A stretch of 64,000 nucleotides of DNA from Callaeas wilsoni (lineage: Eukaryota > Chordata > Aves > Passeriformes > Callaeidae): contig VWPU01004158.1 of the NCBI GenBank assembly GCA_013398955.1, positions 1 through 64,000 of the forward strand. Direction: 5' to 3'. The position numbers and the translations under genes were made by a program. Shown here piece after piece: positions 39,754 to 49,725 of this stretch. Position 1 is the stretch's first letter. Each line of letters opens with the position of its first letter. Below the pieces are notes generated by a model. The model searched no databases and was not told the origin of the DNA. It worked only from the letters and a program-made list of their open reading frames with translations.

Positions 39754-39788
39754 CTAATACTGTTTTATATATATGATTTTATTTTTAG
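39754..39788 (+). promoter_or_regulatory. STXBP6: Branch point and 3' splice site of STXBP6 exon 2
   Basis: CTAAT at 39754-39758 fits the yUnAy branch consensus, with the presumed branch A at 39757, 31 nt from the acceptor. A T-rich tract interrupted by TA repeats leads to ATTTTTAG, with the AG at 39787-39788. The distances are typical of vertebrate introns. Confidence 0.8.
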
Positions 39789-39820
39789 AGAGGAGCAGTC
39801 TGCTATACCTGTGATCTACG

Positions 39821-39974
39821 ATGAATGCCAAATCTGCAATCAGCAAAGAGATTTTTGCCCCACATGACGAAAGGATGCTGGGAGCTGTTCAAGTGAAAAG
39901 AAGAACAAAAAAAAAGATTCCTTTTCTGGCTACTGGGGGTCAGGGTGAATATTTAACATACATCTGCTTGTCAG
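39821..39974 (+). CDS. STXBP6: STXBP6 (amisyn), first coding exon, codons 1-51 plus one base
   Basis: The exon spans 39789-39974. Its first 32 bases are 5' UTR with an in-frame TGA at 39812-39814, so the ATG at 39821 (A at -3) is the natural start. The 51 residues begin MNAKSAISKEIFAP, pass a basic KRRTKKK patch at residues 26-32, and end FLATGGQGEYLTYICLS. I recognise this as the N-terminus of amisyn, normally about 210 residues. From memory, human amisyn has Ser at 2 and Leu at 15 where this has Asn and His. The exon ends after base 1 of codon 52. Amisyn is a soluble vertebrate protein with an N-terminal PH-like, phosphoinositide-binding region and a C-terminal R-SNARE coiled coil; it pairs with syntaxin-1 and SNAP-25 and restrains regulated exocytosis. 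Only the start of the PH-like part is here; the remaining exons lie beyond 64000. There are no frameshifts. Confidence 0.95.
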
Positions 39975-39980
39975 GTAAGG
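39975..39980 (+). promoter_or_regulatory. STXBP6: 5' splice site after STXBP6 exon 2
   Basis: TCAG|GTAAGG matches the U1 donor consensus (CAG|GTAAG) at seven of eight core positions or better. It splits codon 52 after its first base (phase 1), which agrees with a Val codon expected next in amisyn. Confidence 0.92.
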
Positions 39981-40810
39981 TTAATGACTTCTGACATCTA
40001 GTTATTTGTTTAGACTTATCTTTGATTAGCTGATTGGCTGTTGTCTGTAGCCATAAGGAGCTAGGTGATTCCAATCTTCATAATGTAATCAGAGAATTAT
40101 AGCACTTATACCTTTTGTCTTGAGGAACCACGTGCTCTAGGCTATTTATATTTATATACTATAATAAATTGAACAGGTGGTTTCATTGTTTAAAAAACCT
40201 CTCGGTGTTCTCTCACAGCACAACTGCAGAGTATGAACAAATAGAATAGTTGGTAACAGTCTTTCCTTAGTCAGATTATTTCTTAGAAAGATGAACTGTT
40301 CAGGACATTAAAACGATATACAATGTAAATTTTTATGCCTTGTTTCAAGTCTGCCAACTTGAGTGTGTGTGAATATCCTTGGTGTTTTAAGGTGATTTAG
40401 TCATTTAGGTTTTTAGGCATATCAGTTGCTTCCTTTGAGTGTGTGCGTGTTGCTGGAAGTACAAGGGGCCAGAAGAAATGTTCTGTGACTCTCAGAAAAG
40501 CGTGATTATTTTTGGACTAAATGAGTTTCTTGGACTCTTTCAAATGTGGTATTTTTTTTTTTAAATAATGTTAAAACTTTCAAAGCATAGGAGGTGAAAC
40601 TCAGTGACTCTGTTACTGTTTTAGCACATCACACGTCTGTCCAAAAAATGTACATTTACTGAATGTTATTGGACGAGATGTTATTTGCATACATATGTAC
40701 AAATACTTAAGTTAAAATACAAGCTGCAAAGGAAATGCACAGGCATACTGAGGTCAGTGGGACAAAACAGAAGACCTTTCATTTACAGCTGAGTATTCTG
40801 CTTGTCATTA

Positions 40811-41231
40811 TAGGATCATAGAATATCCTGAGTTGGAAGTGACCCACAAGGATCATCGAGGCCAACTCCTGGCCCTGCATTTTGGTAACACCAAAAATGG
40901 CACCATGTGTCTGAAAGCATTTCCAAACACTTTGTGAACTCTGCCAGGCTTGGTGCTGTGACCAGTTCCCTGGGGTGCCTGTTCAAGGGTTTGGAGACCC
41001 TCTGAATAAAGAACCTTTTTCTGATACCCAGCCTAAGCCTTCCCTTACAGAGTTTCATGCTGTTTCCTCAGGTCCTATCAGTGGTCATGAGAATGAAGAG
41101 ATCAATGCATGACCCTCTGCTTCCCTCCTGAGGACACTGTAGACCACAATGAGGTCTTCCCTCAGTCTCCTATTTTCTAGGCTGAACAAGCCCAGTGACC
41201 TCAGCCATTCTCCCCACAAACAGAGCTTCAA
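40811..41231 (-). mobile_element. CR1 LINE, 3' fragment (about 420 bp)
   Basis: It opens TAGGATCATAGAATATCCTG, the reverse complement of the CR1 tail. It then continues through GATCATCGAGGCCAACTCCT, CTCTGCCAGGCTTGGTGCTG, GAACCTTTTTCTGATACCCA and GGCTGAACAAGCCCAGTGAC, all hallmarks of the CR1 3' region read antisense. It is inserted about 840 bp after exon 2, antisense to STXBP6. Divergence is moderate. Confidence 0.95.
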
Positions 41232-43123
41232 GGAAGGATTTAAAAATTGATTATCCTAGGCTGTTCTGTAGACTTGTGGTTGGGATACTCTGTTTGGATG
41301 TAAGAATTGCAGGCTTCAGTCTTCTCAAGGTGTAGAGGAAACTAATCTAGGCCTCTCGTCTCTTAAAGAAGTGTTCAAATCACTAATGATTTTTAAGCAA
41401 AGCTAAACTCTTCTTATTTTGGCAGTCATATTTTTCAGTCCAGTTTTTTTTCTAAGTCTTCTTGTAAAGTGCAATCAGGTTCTAGGTCTGTGCAGTAAGT
41501 TTTGGAATACACAGGTGTTTGATACCCATGTTAATGATTAAAGGTTAGAGATGTGATCTATGCTTACAATTTTCTGTAGGCTGAGTATTCAATAGGTGGA
41601 TTTTTTTTTGATTTTTTTGGGTTTTTTTAAATTGTCATTCTGTAAAACTTAGCCCTCCTTCAGCTTCCCCACCCCATATTCATATGTATCAGTCAACATG
41701 CATTTTAAGACGGTGAATGGTCTTGAATGCATTTATTGTTTTCCTGCCACACCATATTATGAGTAAGGAAGAAATAGTGGATGTCCTGACTTGAGCAGAG
41801 TTTGTCACTTACGATAAGGAGGAGCATTCAGGATCTAAATAAAATTAATTTGCAGCAGACACTGAAAAGCTGCATATTGGTATTGCAAGAACCCTCGCAT
41901 GTGGCTCGCTCTTCATGGGGTTTTGCACACATCTGAGTCCAGGTTTTCTCATGTACGTTTATAGTTTATATTATGAAAGTACAGTATGATTGGTAATTTC
42001 AGTAGGCAACAAAGTGGCTAGGGAGAGGACTGCCTGGCTGCTCTTGATAACACATTCCAAACAGTCTGATCAGAAAGATTATGCAATTCAGTAGGGTTAA
42101 GTGCAATTAGTTACTTTGTTGGGAATCATCAAAGGCACAAAACCAAACATTGGGGAGCAACTGTTTCTGCTACTGTGTTTAAAAGAAATTGTGACAAGGA
42201 TAAACTGTAATTTTTGCCTATTCCCGATGCCTGTGAAGCAATAATGGTTTTAGTTGCAGCAAGAAGTCATTACAGAAAAAGTTTCTGTTTAGTAAGGCTA
42301 AGTTAATGTGGGCATTGCAATTTAGCTGTGCCCCAAACTGCCCAAGATGGGCTGTATCTTGAGATAACAAATATGCTTGATTACCTTCCTTTTTTGATGT
42401 AATGGTGGCTAGCTCTGGATTTGTGTTTACATTTCAAGCAATACGTGCTTTAGTGCTGAGTGTTGCAACCTCTTCCCTGGAAATGCCTTTATCAGACTTT
42501 GACTCTTGTCCCATTTTTGCCAGGTTTGCTATGTATTAGGTAAACAAAGTGACTGGAATATCTCTGTGTTCATAGTTTTCTTGGACTAATTCAGTTTGGC
42601 CTTTGCTGAAAGGAATTTGATGATTTACTCTTTAGAAGAGAATTTGTCAGTTGAAAGAATAGAAACTGACTCCTTAGATACTTAAGGGATATAAATATTT
42701 GGGAATATAAAATATCTTGTGTAGTTGTAGTTTCATTCAAGATATGGTACAGAAAATGAAACATCAGCCACTGTGACAGCTACTTCTATTTACCGCTCAG
42801 TTTGTAACTGAGAAATTACACAAATTTTTATAACCAGAGTTAAATGTTTTCCTTTCAGTGTTGAACTGAAGTTTGGTGTTGAAAATACATTCTATCATAG
42901 TAGTTGTTTATTTGAATTTCTGAAAGCATGGATAGAGATGCTGAGCAGGAATAATGCCCTTAAGACTCAGAGATGGGACAGCAAACCATTAAAAGAATCA
43001 AATATTGAACAGAGTGAGAACGGAGAGTAATGGAGGTTCTTCCTTAATATTGGTATTTGAAGTATGTACTAGATTTTTTTATTTTACAATATTGAATACT
43101 GAGTTGGTTAGAAATAAACATTA

Positions 43124-43324
43124 ATGCTCGAAAGAGGTATACCTAAAGCCTGTAATCTGGAACTGGAGACAGATGAAGTTAAGAAAGCTGTAGCAAGACT
43201 GCTTGACAGCCTGGTGGAAACCAAGCAGCTGGGTTACCTGCAGCTTTCTAGCCTAGTGTTGGAGCTAGCCAAGTTAAACTGGCAAACAGAGCCAAGTCAG
43301 ATCTTTAAAGACTTATTTAGTTGA
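43124..43324 (+). other. Unrecognised coding-like short open reading frame (66 codons)
   Basis: The frame encodes a 66-residue acidic/leucine-rich peptide with helix-like spacing (ARLLDSLVETKQL, LVLELAKLNW). Codon use is richer in CTG, GAG, AAG and GCC-type codons than flanking noise frames. A TAA closes the frame three codons before the ATG, and the start context is weak (T at -3). I do not recognise a family, and it does not match amisyn. It could be a decayed retrocopy, a missed exon or chance. I see no clear poly(A) or target-site duplication. Confidence 0.25.
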
Positions 43325-44555
43325 AGAATAACAAGAAAGGAGTAGACAGATGGGAAACACAGAGGTGGGGTGACTGTAGGCAGAACAGAGAAAATGAAAA
43401 CTGGGATTTTTTGTAATGTATAAGAGGATTTAACACAGAGAAAAGACAAGAAATTCAAAGCTGAAAGTGGATATTTATCACCTCCTCCACACTAGCAGAC
43501 CTAGTGATAGTTATTGGATCAGATCTAAATTTTAATTTTGTCACCATTGTCTTACGTAATTGAAACATAATTGTTTAAAATAGTTCTTAGCTTTATTTAG
43601 AATTCTGAATTAAGTATAAAATACTTAAATGGTCACTTCAGAAATACAGGTCATCGGCCTACTTGCTTGTGCAGAGTTCTCTGTTATTTCTTTGACACTA
43701 TCATTACATTTTTTAAATAACTTCTGTTATTTGAAAAGATTTTTAATGTCATAATGCATTGGAAATGTTGTAGTTTGGACGTTGTATTGACCTTTCAGGA
43801 TTAAATATCTATTACAGTTGTGGTGAACTGAATGAACCAGGTGGTTCCTTTTGAACCTGAATTCTTGTGTGTCATAACACTCAGCTTTGTTGCACCAATG
43901 TTTCTGGTCCTTCTGCTGAAAACCTTGGGATTACAGTGTAAAGCCAAAGTTCTTTAAAACCAAGAGTGAAACATTTTCCCCCTGTGGTTGTGACTTGTAA
44001 TAATGTTCTTTCTTTGCCGTCTCCAAATTAAATTAACACTGTCAGTTCAGGGCTTTTTTTGAATGGCTTTGATGCAGAAGTACAATCTATCCAGAGTGGT
44101 GCTAGAAAAGCCAAGAGGAAATGCAAAGGAATCACAGGAAATAGTACACAAAAATAAGATGCACGTGCAGAGGGAGAGCGTGTTGGGCTTTTCCCCTCCT
44201 TAAAAGTTAACATTATTGACCATATCACAGACTTGTTCAAAAGATAGGCAGTCAATAACTTAGAAAGTTTTTTGCATTTACCACAATAAAGCTCTTGACT
44301 TTCAGTGTTTTTTTACTTCTGTTTCTAAGTATACAGAGAGACAGAGACTTGGTTTATGAGCTTAAATAGTTCTGTGGATATCCTCATTTGTACGCTTACA
44401 GTTGATGCCTAACCACTCAGTTACACTTGGAACATGAGCTTTTGTACTTTAATGTCTTGGCTGTAAGATCATACTGTAATGAAATTGTTTTTCCAATTAC
44501 AAATTTGTTGCTCCTCCCATACTGGCTGCTCATGGAATAGAATGTTACCCAGGAA

Positions 44556-44581
44556 TGACCTGTAAGGTCATTTTAAGGTCA
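44556..44581 (+). promoter_or_regulatory. Cluster of three perfect nuclear-receptor half-sites (ER3 plus DR5)
   Basis: TGACCT at 44556-44561, AGGTCA at 44565-44570 and AGGTCA at 44576-44581 are all exact half-sites. The last two form a direct repeat with a 5-base spacer (DR5), the arrangement classically bound by RAR/RXR. The first two form an everted repeat with a 3-base spacer. The site lies in intron 2 of STXBP6 outside any recognised transposon. Confidence 0.5.
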
Positions 44582-47303
44582 CTTGAAGTGGCTGCTAGAA
44601 ACTGACTGTAGTTTCATGGGGAGTTACAGGACAGGTTAAGTTCAATTCAGTTTTCAGCATGGTGGCTGAACCGAAAATTGGGAAGTAGTGAGAAGGAACT
44701 TGTTATCAAAAGAATGCAGTTTTCTCCTAATTTGTTCTTATTTTCCATTTGAGTTTGAAGTGACAATCTCCCAGGTTTTTTTCAGAATTTTCTTGTTAAA
44801 GTAAACATCCCATTTTCAGGAGCTTATAGTGCAGGGGATTCTTATATTTCCTTTTCAGGACATGAGAAACCAAGTAAATGTCATTTTCCACCGACTTTCC
44901 AGGAGAATGCTGTATTTGTCTGCCCATAGGGTGTATTGATTTATTAGTGAGTATTCTGTGGGATGGGAGTAGAGGATGGTGGTGGTATTTTCCCTCTGTT
45001 TATGTTGTGAGAATGTTACTTCAATGTTCATCATATCCACTTTCAATCCGACTCACTTAGATGTCAGACTCTCTTGAATATTTGATAATTTATACAGAAA
45101 AAGGTCATGACTGGCATAAGAGATTTGGTCAGCCCAGCAGAACACACCAGCCAAATGGTGGTCCCGCATTCTGCAAGCTCTGACCTGCGCAGCTGTTGGC
45201 AGACAGCCCCAGGCCAGTTGTGGTGCTTTGCCCAGCCCCATGGACCCAGACTGGACCATGGCTGAACATCTGGACACAGATTGGAATGTTCAGCAAGGGC
45301 TGCTTGCTGCAGATGTTTGCTTAAAGTCTCGTGTTCTGTCCCTCAGAGAAGACAGATGTTAAGTATTCCTATGTTTTGGATAAGTTCCTTGAATGCTAAC
45401 CGTTGGTATAAAAAGTGTGGCTGCCATCGCTAATTCTCTGCTTAACACTTCAGCATTTTATCTGAAAATACCTGATAAAACTTCCTGATTGCCAGTGGAG
45501 AAACTACTCCAGAATTCAATGGAGAGGACTCTGCAATGCAGAAAACACAGAAAATAAATCAACTATTCCTTCTTTATTAGCCTTTTTAGTGGCAAAGTAC
45601 AGACATGTTGGATACTCTGTTCAGTTGGCTACTGATCCTCTAAAACTTTCTTGTGCAGAGTCGTTGGCTGCTTTCGCTTCAAGTTACCCAGGGATAAAAC
45701 CTACACAGATACTGTGCAAAGTTTGCTTGCATGTTGATTAAGTCAGTCATACAATTTGCTAGTGTGGGTGGAGTTAAATTGATGTAACATTCTGTGGTTT
45801 CCACATACATATCATTATATTCCAGTCTCATGGCGACTTCTCTGTGTTTATTCCTGGACTTCCATGGACTGATGCCTCTAATTGCCTTCTAAGTGCTCAC
45901 TGAAATTTTTTACCATTGCTCATGCAGCTGGTCTGGTGCAAATACGTGCACTAGAAGCTATGGCCATGAGAAACAGGAACAACTTCAGCTGACTATTATT
46001 CATATGAAACCATTACTACTGGCATTACAGTTGTAAAAAATAAAGTACAGTGATGAAGGTGCTATGAGGAGAGCCTTTTTTTTTTTTTTACTGGTAGAAA
46101 TAGCGAGTCATTGCTGTAGGTAGCTCTGAAAAGTTACATAGTTTGCCGTTTGGGAAGAAGCTATGAAATGTGCCAAGAATGGCATTTAAGGTGACTGCTT
46201 TTGCCTTTAGGATAACAAGATGCCCTGAGAGGTCACTTTGCTTTACTTGTAGAGATATAGATAGGTAGATTTTTTTTCTATTAATACAGTATTGCATAGG
46301 TTAATTTTTTTCAGAGTGTCTTCTGCACAGAGAGAAAATAATCAATAATATATTTTCTGATGAACAAGCTACAATTCTTCTTTTTTCTCCGTTTTACTGC
46401 TAGGTGTCTTTTGATATGCTTAGGTGTAAGTGTGTTGGTAATCATACTAAATTCCTTAATTTCTATTTAGTCTTCATACAGTAACTGTTTTTACTACCAG
46501 TAAGTAAATATACAGAGGTATTTTCAGCCTTCAAATGCTATTTCATGTCTGCTTTAGCCTTTTTTCCACATTTTTTCCAATTATATTTTTTGATATTTTT
46601 CAATTCAGAAAGCTGAGAAACAATTTTCTGGATGTGTACAGCGCACCATTTGTATAAAACTTAGTTGATAATTGGAGCTCTTAGAAGATTTTTGAATCCT
46701 CATTTCTTCTACCCAAGGTTGAAAAATCAGCTTTCTACCTCCTCTGGAATGCTTTTTGCCTTGAAACTTTTCAATGTGTAGATGGTGGAATAGGTTTCAT
46801 TCCACTTTGGTTTTTGCTTTGCTCCATTAATTTAGCAAAAAAATATTTTATTATTGCAGTGCTTATCTGTTTTACTTCTGAATGAGATAATGCCTTCTTG
46901 GGATTGTGTATGTGGCAGGTTAGTCTATTTTCTTTACCACTGAGTATGTTTTAGTGTGGTGCTCACATTTGTTGCTAGCAAAAGTATTTCCAGTGATGAT
47001 ATAAAATTCAGAAATTTTATTAAATGCTATGCAAAAAACCTACCATGTTTACTGATTGTAAGGATTAGTATAAAGTCAGTTTCTGTATAATGTAAATGCT
47101 CAATTGGAAAATGGGTTTACAGCATCAAATACACAGTGATTATGACCTTTCATGGATGGGTACAGTTTTCCCTCTATTAGTATTGCTTCAGAAGTCAGCC
47201 TGAGTGGAGTTAAAATTCTATCTAAAACCAACAGGACTGAAGCACAGAGGTCTCTTAAGCACTCCTAACTCATCTTTACCAGAGTTTCTTTGAACCTTAA
47301 TTA

Positions 47304-47308
47304 AATAT
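47304..47308. repeat. Target-site duplication, left copy (AATAT)
   Basis: AATAT immediately before the LTR's terminal TG is repeated exactly right after its terminal CA (47905-47909). Confidence 0.9.
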
Positions 47309-47430
47309 TGTGCTGGTTTGAAAGCAGAACCAGTGAGAAACTCCAAGTCAGAAGTACAATTTAATAGGAAAAACTAAAATAAATGCAATAGTACAAAAAG
47401 AAACCACTGACAGAGTCAGTATACGACCTG

Positions 47431-47451
47431 ACACCCTGTCAGTCAGGGTGT
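47431..47451 (-). repeat. Stem-loop within the LTR
   Basis: ACACCCTG (47431-47438) and CAGGGTGT (47444-47451) are exact reverse complements around a 5-base loop. In the inferred LTR orientation this lies between the TATA-like box and the ATTAAA signal, so it would be in the transcribed part. Confidence 0.8.
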
Positions 47452-47712
47452 TGGTAGCAGTCCAATAAAATGGTGGCTGCAGTCCTCCAGGAGTGATGGT
47501 TCTGTTGAAGCAGTGATCCTGTAGAAAAGGTCTGGTCTTCACCTGAAGGTCCAGTGGTAGCTCTTGTCCTCTGGGAATCCAGTAGGTAAGGGCTGGCTCT
47601 GGTGTTCGAAATCTTACCTTATATCCAGGATGGGATGCTTGGTCCCTCCCTCTGGGCAGAGCATCTCACAATGGGAGGATGTAATTTTATCAGTCATGTG
47701 GTGAGACTGGAT

Positions 47713-47866
47713 GGCCCATTAACAGGAGATATCCCCCCTAGAGGGAGGATGGGTCATGGGACAGATAAGGAACCCTGCCCCACCTGGTTTCGACAGCTGG
47801 CCCATTAACAGAAGATAGTCCAGACAAAGGAGGCAAGGGACACAGCCCCACCTACTTTTAACAGCT
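47713..47866 (-). repeat. Imperfect tandem repeat in the LTR, U3-like enhancer repeat
   Basis: Two copies begin GGCCCATTAACAG and end ACAGCT, at 47713-47798 and 47799-47866. They share GATA-like cores, a GGACA segment and a CCCCACCT block; the second copy is about 18 bp shorter. They lie upstream of the TATA-like box in the minus orientation, where retroviral LTRs carry enhancer repeats. Confidence 0.75.
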
Positions 47867-47904
47867 CCTGAAGATGGTAATAGAATACACTGCAACCCAG
47901 GACA

Positions 47905-47909
47905 AATAT
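47905..47909. repeat. Target-site duplication, right copy (AATAT)
   Basis: Exact copy of 47304-47308 directly after the LTR's terminal CA. The two identical copies show that the LTR boundaries are intact. Confidence 0.9.
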
Positions 47910-48141
47910 CATAAAAGCTTGGAGGAGTTTCCTGATCCTTACTCTGTCTTTACTTCTCCTTTTGGAATAGCTGTCGAAAAAATTAATCGAAAGCTTTTTG
48001 TTAAAACTTTTAAAGTTACTTAAATTTTATTTTGTTATTTTAAAAATGGGGTAGTAGAAGTTTATTTATACAGAGGCATAGTATTATCATTAACCTTTCT
48101 GTGAGGTCAACTAAAACCTGTTATAACCTTGAGGTTTTTTC

Positions 48142-48475
48142 ACAGAATCTCAAAATAAGGGAAGTTGAAAGGGGTGCCACAAGAAGCATCGAGTCCAACT
48201 CCTGAGCTGGCACAGGACACCCCAAGAGTCACACCATGTGCCTGAGAGCAGCGTCCAAACACTTCCTGAGCTCTCTTAGACTGGTGCTGTCACCACTGCT
48301 CCGGGGAGCCTGTTCCAGTGCCCAATCACCCCCTGGAGGAACAACCTTTTCCTAATATCCAACCTAAACCTCCCCTGGCAGAGTTTCAGGCCGTTCCCTC
48401 AGGTCCTGTCACTGGTCACCACAGAGAACAGATCAGTGCCTGTCCCTCCTTTTCCCCTCATGAGGAAGTTGTTTT
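48142..48475 (-). mobile_element. CR1 LINE, 3' fragment (about 330 bp)
   Basis: Antisense CR1 hallmarks appear in order: CACAGAATCTCAAAATAAGG (tail), GCATCGAGTCCAACTCCTGA, ACACCATGTGCCTGAGAGCA, GAGCCTGTTCCAGTGCCCAA, CAACCTTTTCCTAATATCCA and CCCTCAGGTCCTGTCACTGG. It is less diverged than the 32.5-kb copy and lies about 240 bp from the solo LTR. Confidence 0.95.
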
Positions 48476-49725
48476 TTCTTCTAAGAGAAATTAAAAAATC
48501 CAAAAGACCTTTCAGACCTTGTTTTCTCTATCATGAACCTCTAGCCAAGCATGTGTGTTGCTCTGGATTAGCTAGGGTTTTTGTGTTTAAGCAACAATAA
48601 CAAGTTTTGTATTGTGTTTTATTGTGAAAATTCAAATTCCTTTTTTTCAGAACAGAGAAAAAAAGCTTCTTTCTTCACTATCTTGTCTTGGTAATAACTT
48701 CTTTAGGGTAAAGGTGTAATCATTGAGGTATCTCTAGGGCAAATAATGTCTAGCTCCTCTTGCTGTGTGCTCAATGACCTATATTTGCTGCTCTAAACTG
48801 ACCATATGTTGGATAATGGAAAGCACTGATGTTTTTTGAATTGTCGCGTAGCATGGTTACATTCAGGTACTATATTCTGTGTGTCTAAATAAATATATAT
48901 TAAATGTACACATACAGCATATAGCTTCTAGTGCTAATATTAAGCTTTCAAAACATAATTGCCTTCATCTACTTATAGTAAATGATTGTAATATTGAATA
49001 TAGTTCTTAACTAAGACTCTTTTCCTTTCTTTGTCAGAACATACTTTGTCTTCGTTAGGTACTTCTGGTATTTTAACTCCAGGATTCCCATAAGGAGTTT
49101 TATAAGGTCGAATATCAGTTGCTCATAATGATAATAAATTTCAAATTCCATTTTATAAAAGAAATTCAAAAACCTTATGTTAAGGGTCTTTGAAAAACAA
49201 AACTGGTGCATTTTGAGTGGAAGCCAGATTAACCTGCTCTTGTTCATTATTGATTTTTCTGTATTTATTGAAACAGAAGAGGGAAAATGATGAACTGCTT
49301 TGAAGGGTAGGCTGCATTTATTGATTGTATCCTTACTATGTCTTGGTGCTCTGATCCCTCCTGATTCTGAGTTGTCCAATGTAATGTAACCAGTCCTTTT
49401 CCACAAGAATTTTGTGTAGGAGGGCATCTTGTTATAGCAAAGCTACAGAATTATGTATTTGAAAGCATTTAGTCTTAAGACTGATGTGTTTCGGTTTTGG
49501 TTTGCTTTTTTTTCCTCTTCTAAGATGGGGGAGGAATGTACGTGTGCTCTTGTGCATCCTCCCAATACACTACTTGATCTAATTCACGTGCAGGAAATAT
49601 TTTCTAAATTGCAAGCTGAAGGCGTGCAGTTATATGTCTGCTGTTTAGCTCTTTTTTGTTGTTTTTTTTCCCAAATCCTTCAGAATAGAATCGTAGCAGA
49701 TTGATAAAGCTTAACAGTTTACCGT

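Larger units (their letters stand above)
123..39788 (+). other. STXBP6: STXBP6 intron 1 (putative, about 39.7 kb)
   Basis: Between the CpG island and the start-codon exon there is no reading frame that I recognise as conserved coding sequence. The content is AT-leaning unique DNA with scattered CR1 fragments, simple repeats and a few GC-rich patches listed separately. The 3' boundary is well supported by the acceptor at 39787-39788. The 5' boundary depends on the candidate donor at 122/123 and is uncertain. Very long first introns are common in vertebrate neuronal genes and often hold enhancers, but I cannot identify conserved elements without an alignment. Confidence 0.55.
41232..47303. other. 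Intronic DNA, no established gene
   Basis: AT-leaning unique sequence. It contains the coding-like short frame at 43124-43324, the half-site cluster at 44556-44581, and a GC-richer patch near 45120-45290 that I cannot assign to a repeat family. No RNA gene recognised. Confidence 0.5.
47309..47904 (-). mobile_element. Solo LTR of an endogenous retrovirus (596 bp)
   Basis: The element starts TGTGCTGGTTTG and ends CCCAGGACA, giving the TG...CA ends of an LTR, and it is flanked by a perfect AATAT duplication. A 5-bp duplication fits ERVL or ERV1 integration better than the 6 bp usual for ERVK. No internal retroviral sequence flanks it, so it is a solo LTR left by recombination. On the minus strand a GATATAAG TATA-like box (about 47620-47630) precedes an ATTAAA poly(A)-like signal near the other end (47359-47364), so it probably lies antisense to STXBP6. 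I recall near-identical LTRs in passerine genomes. There is no coding content. Confidence 0.9.

Noticed and set aside
49011..49427. 138-codon minus-strand frame
   Set aside because: No recognisable domain, Lys/Ile/Phe/Leu-heavy composition as expected from AT-rich DNA, and no splice or poly(A) context.
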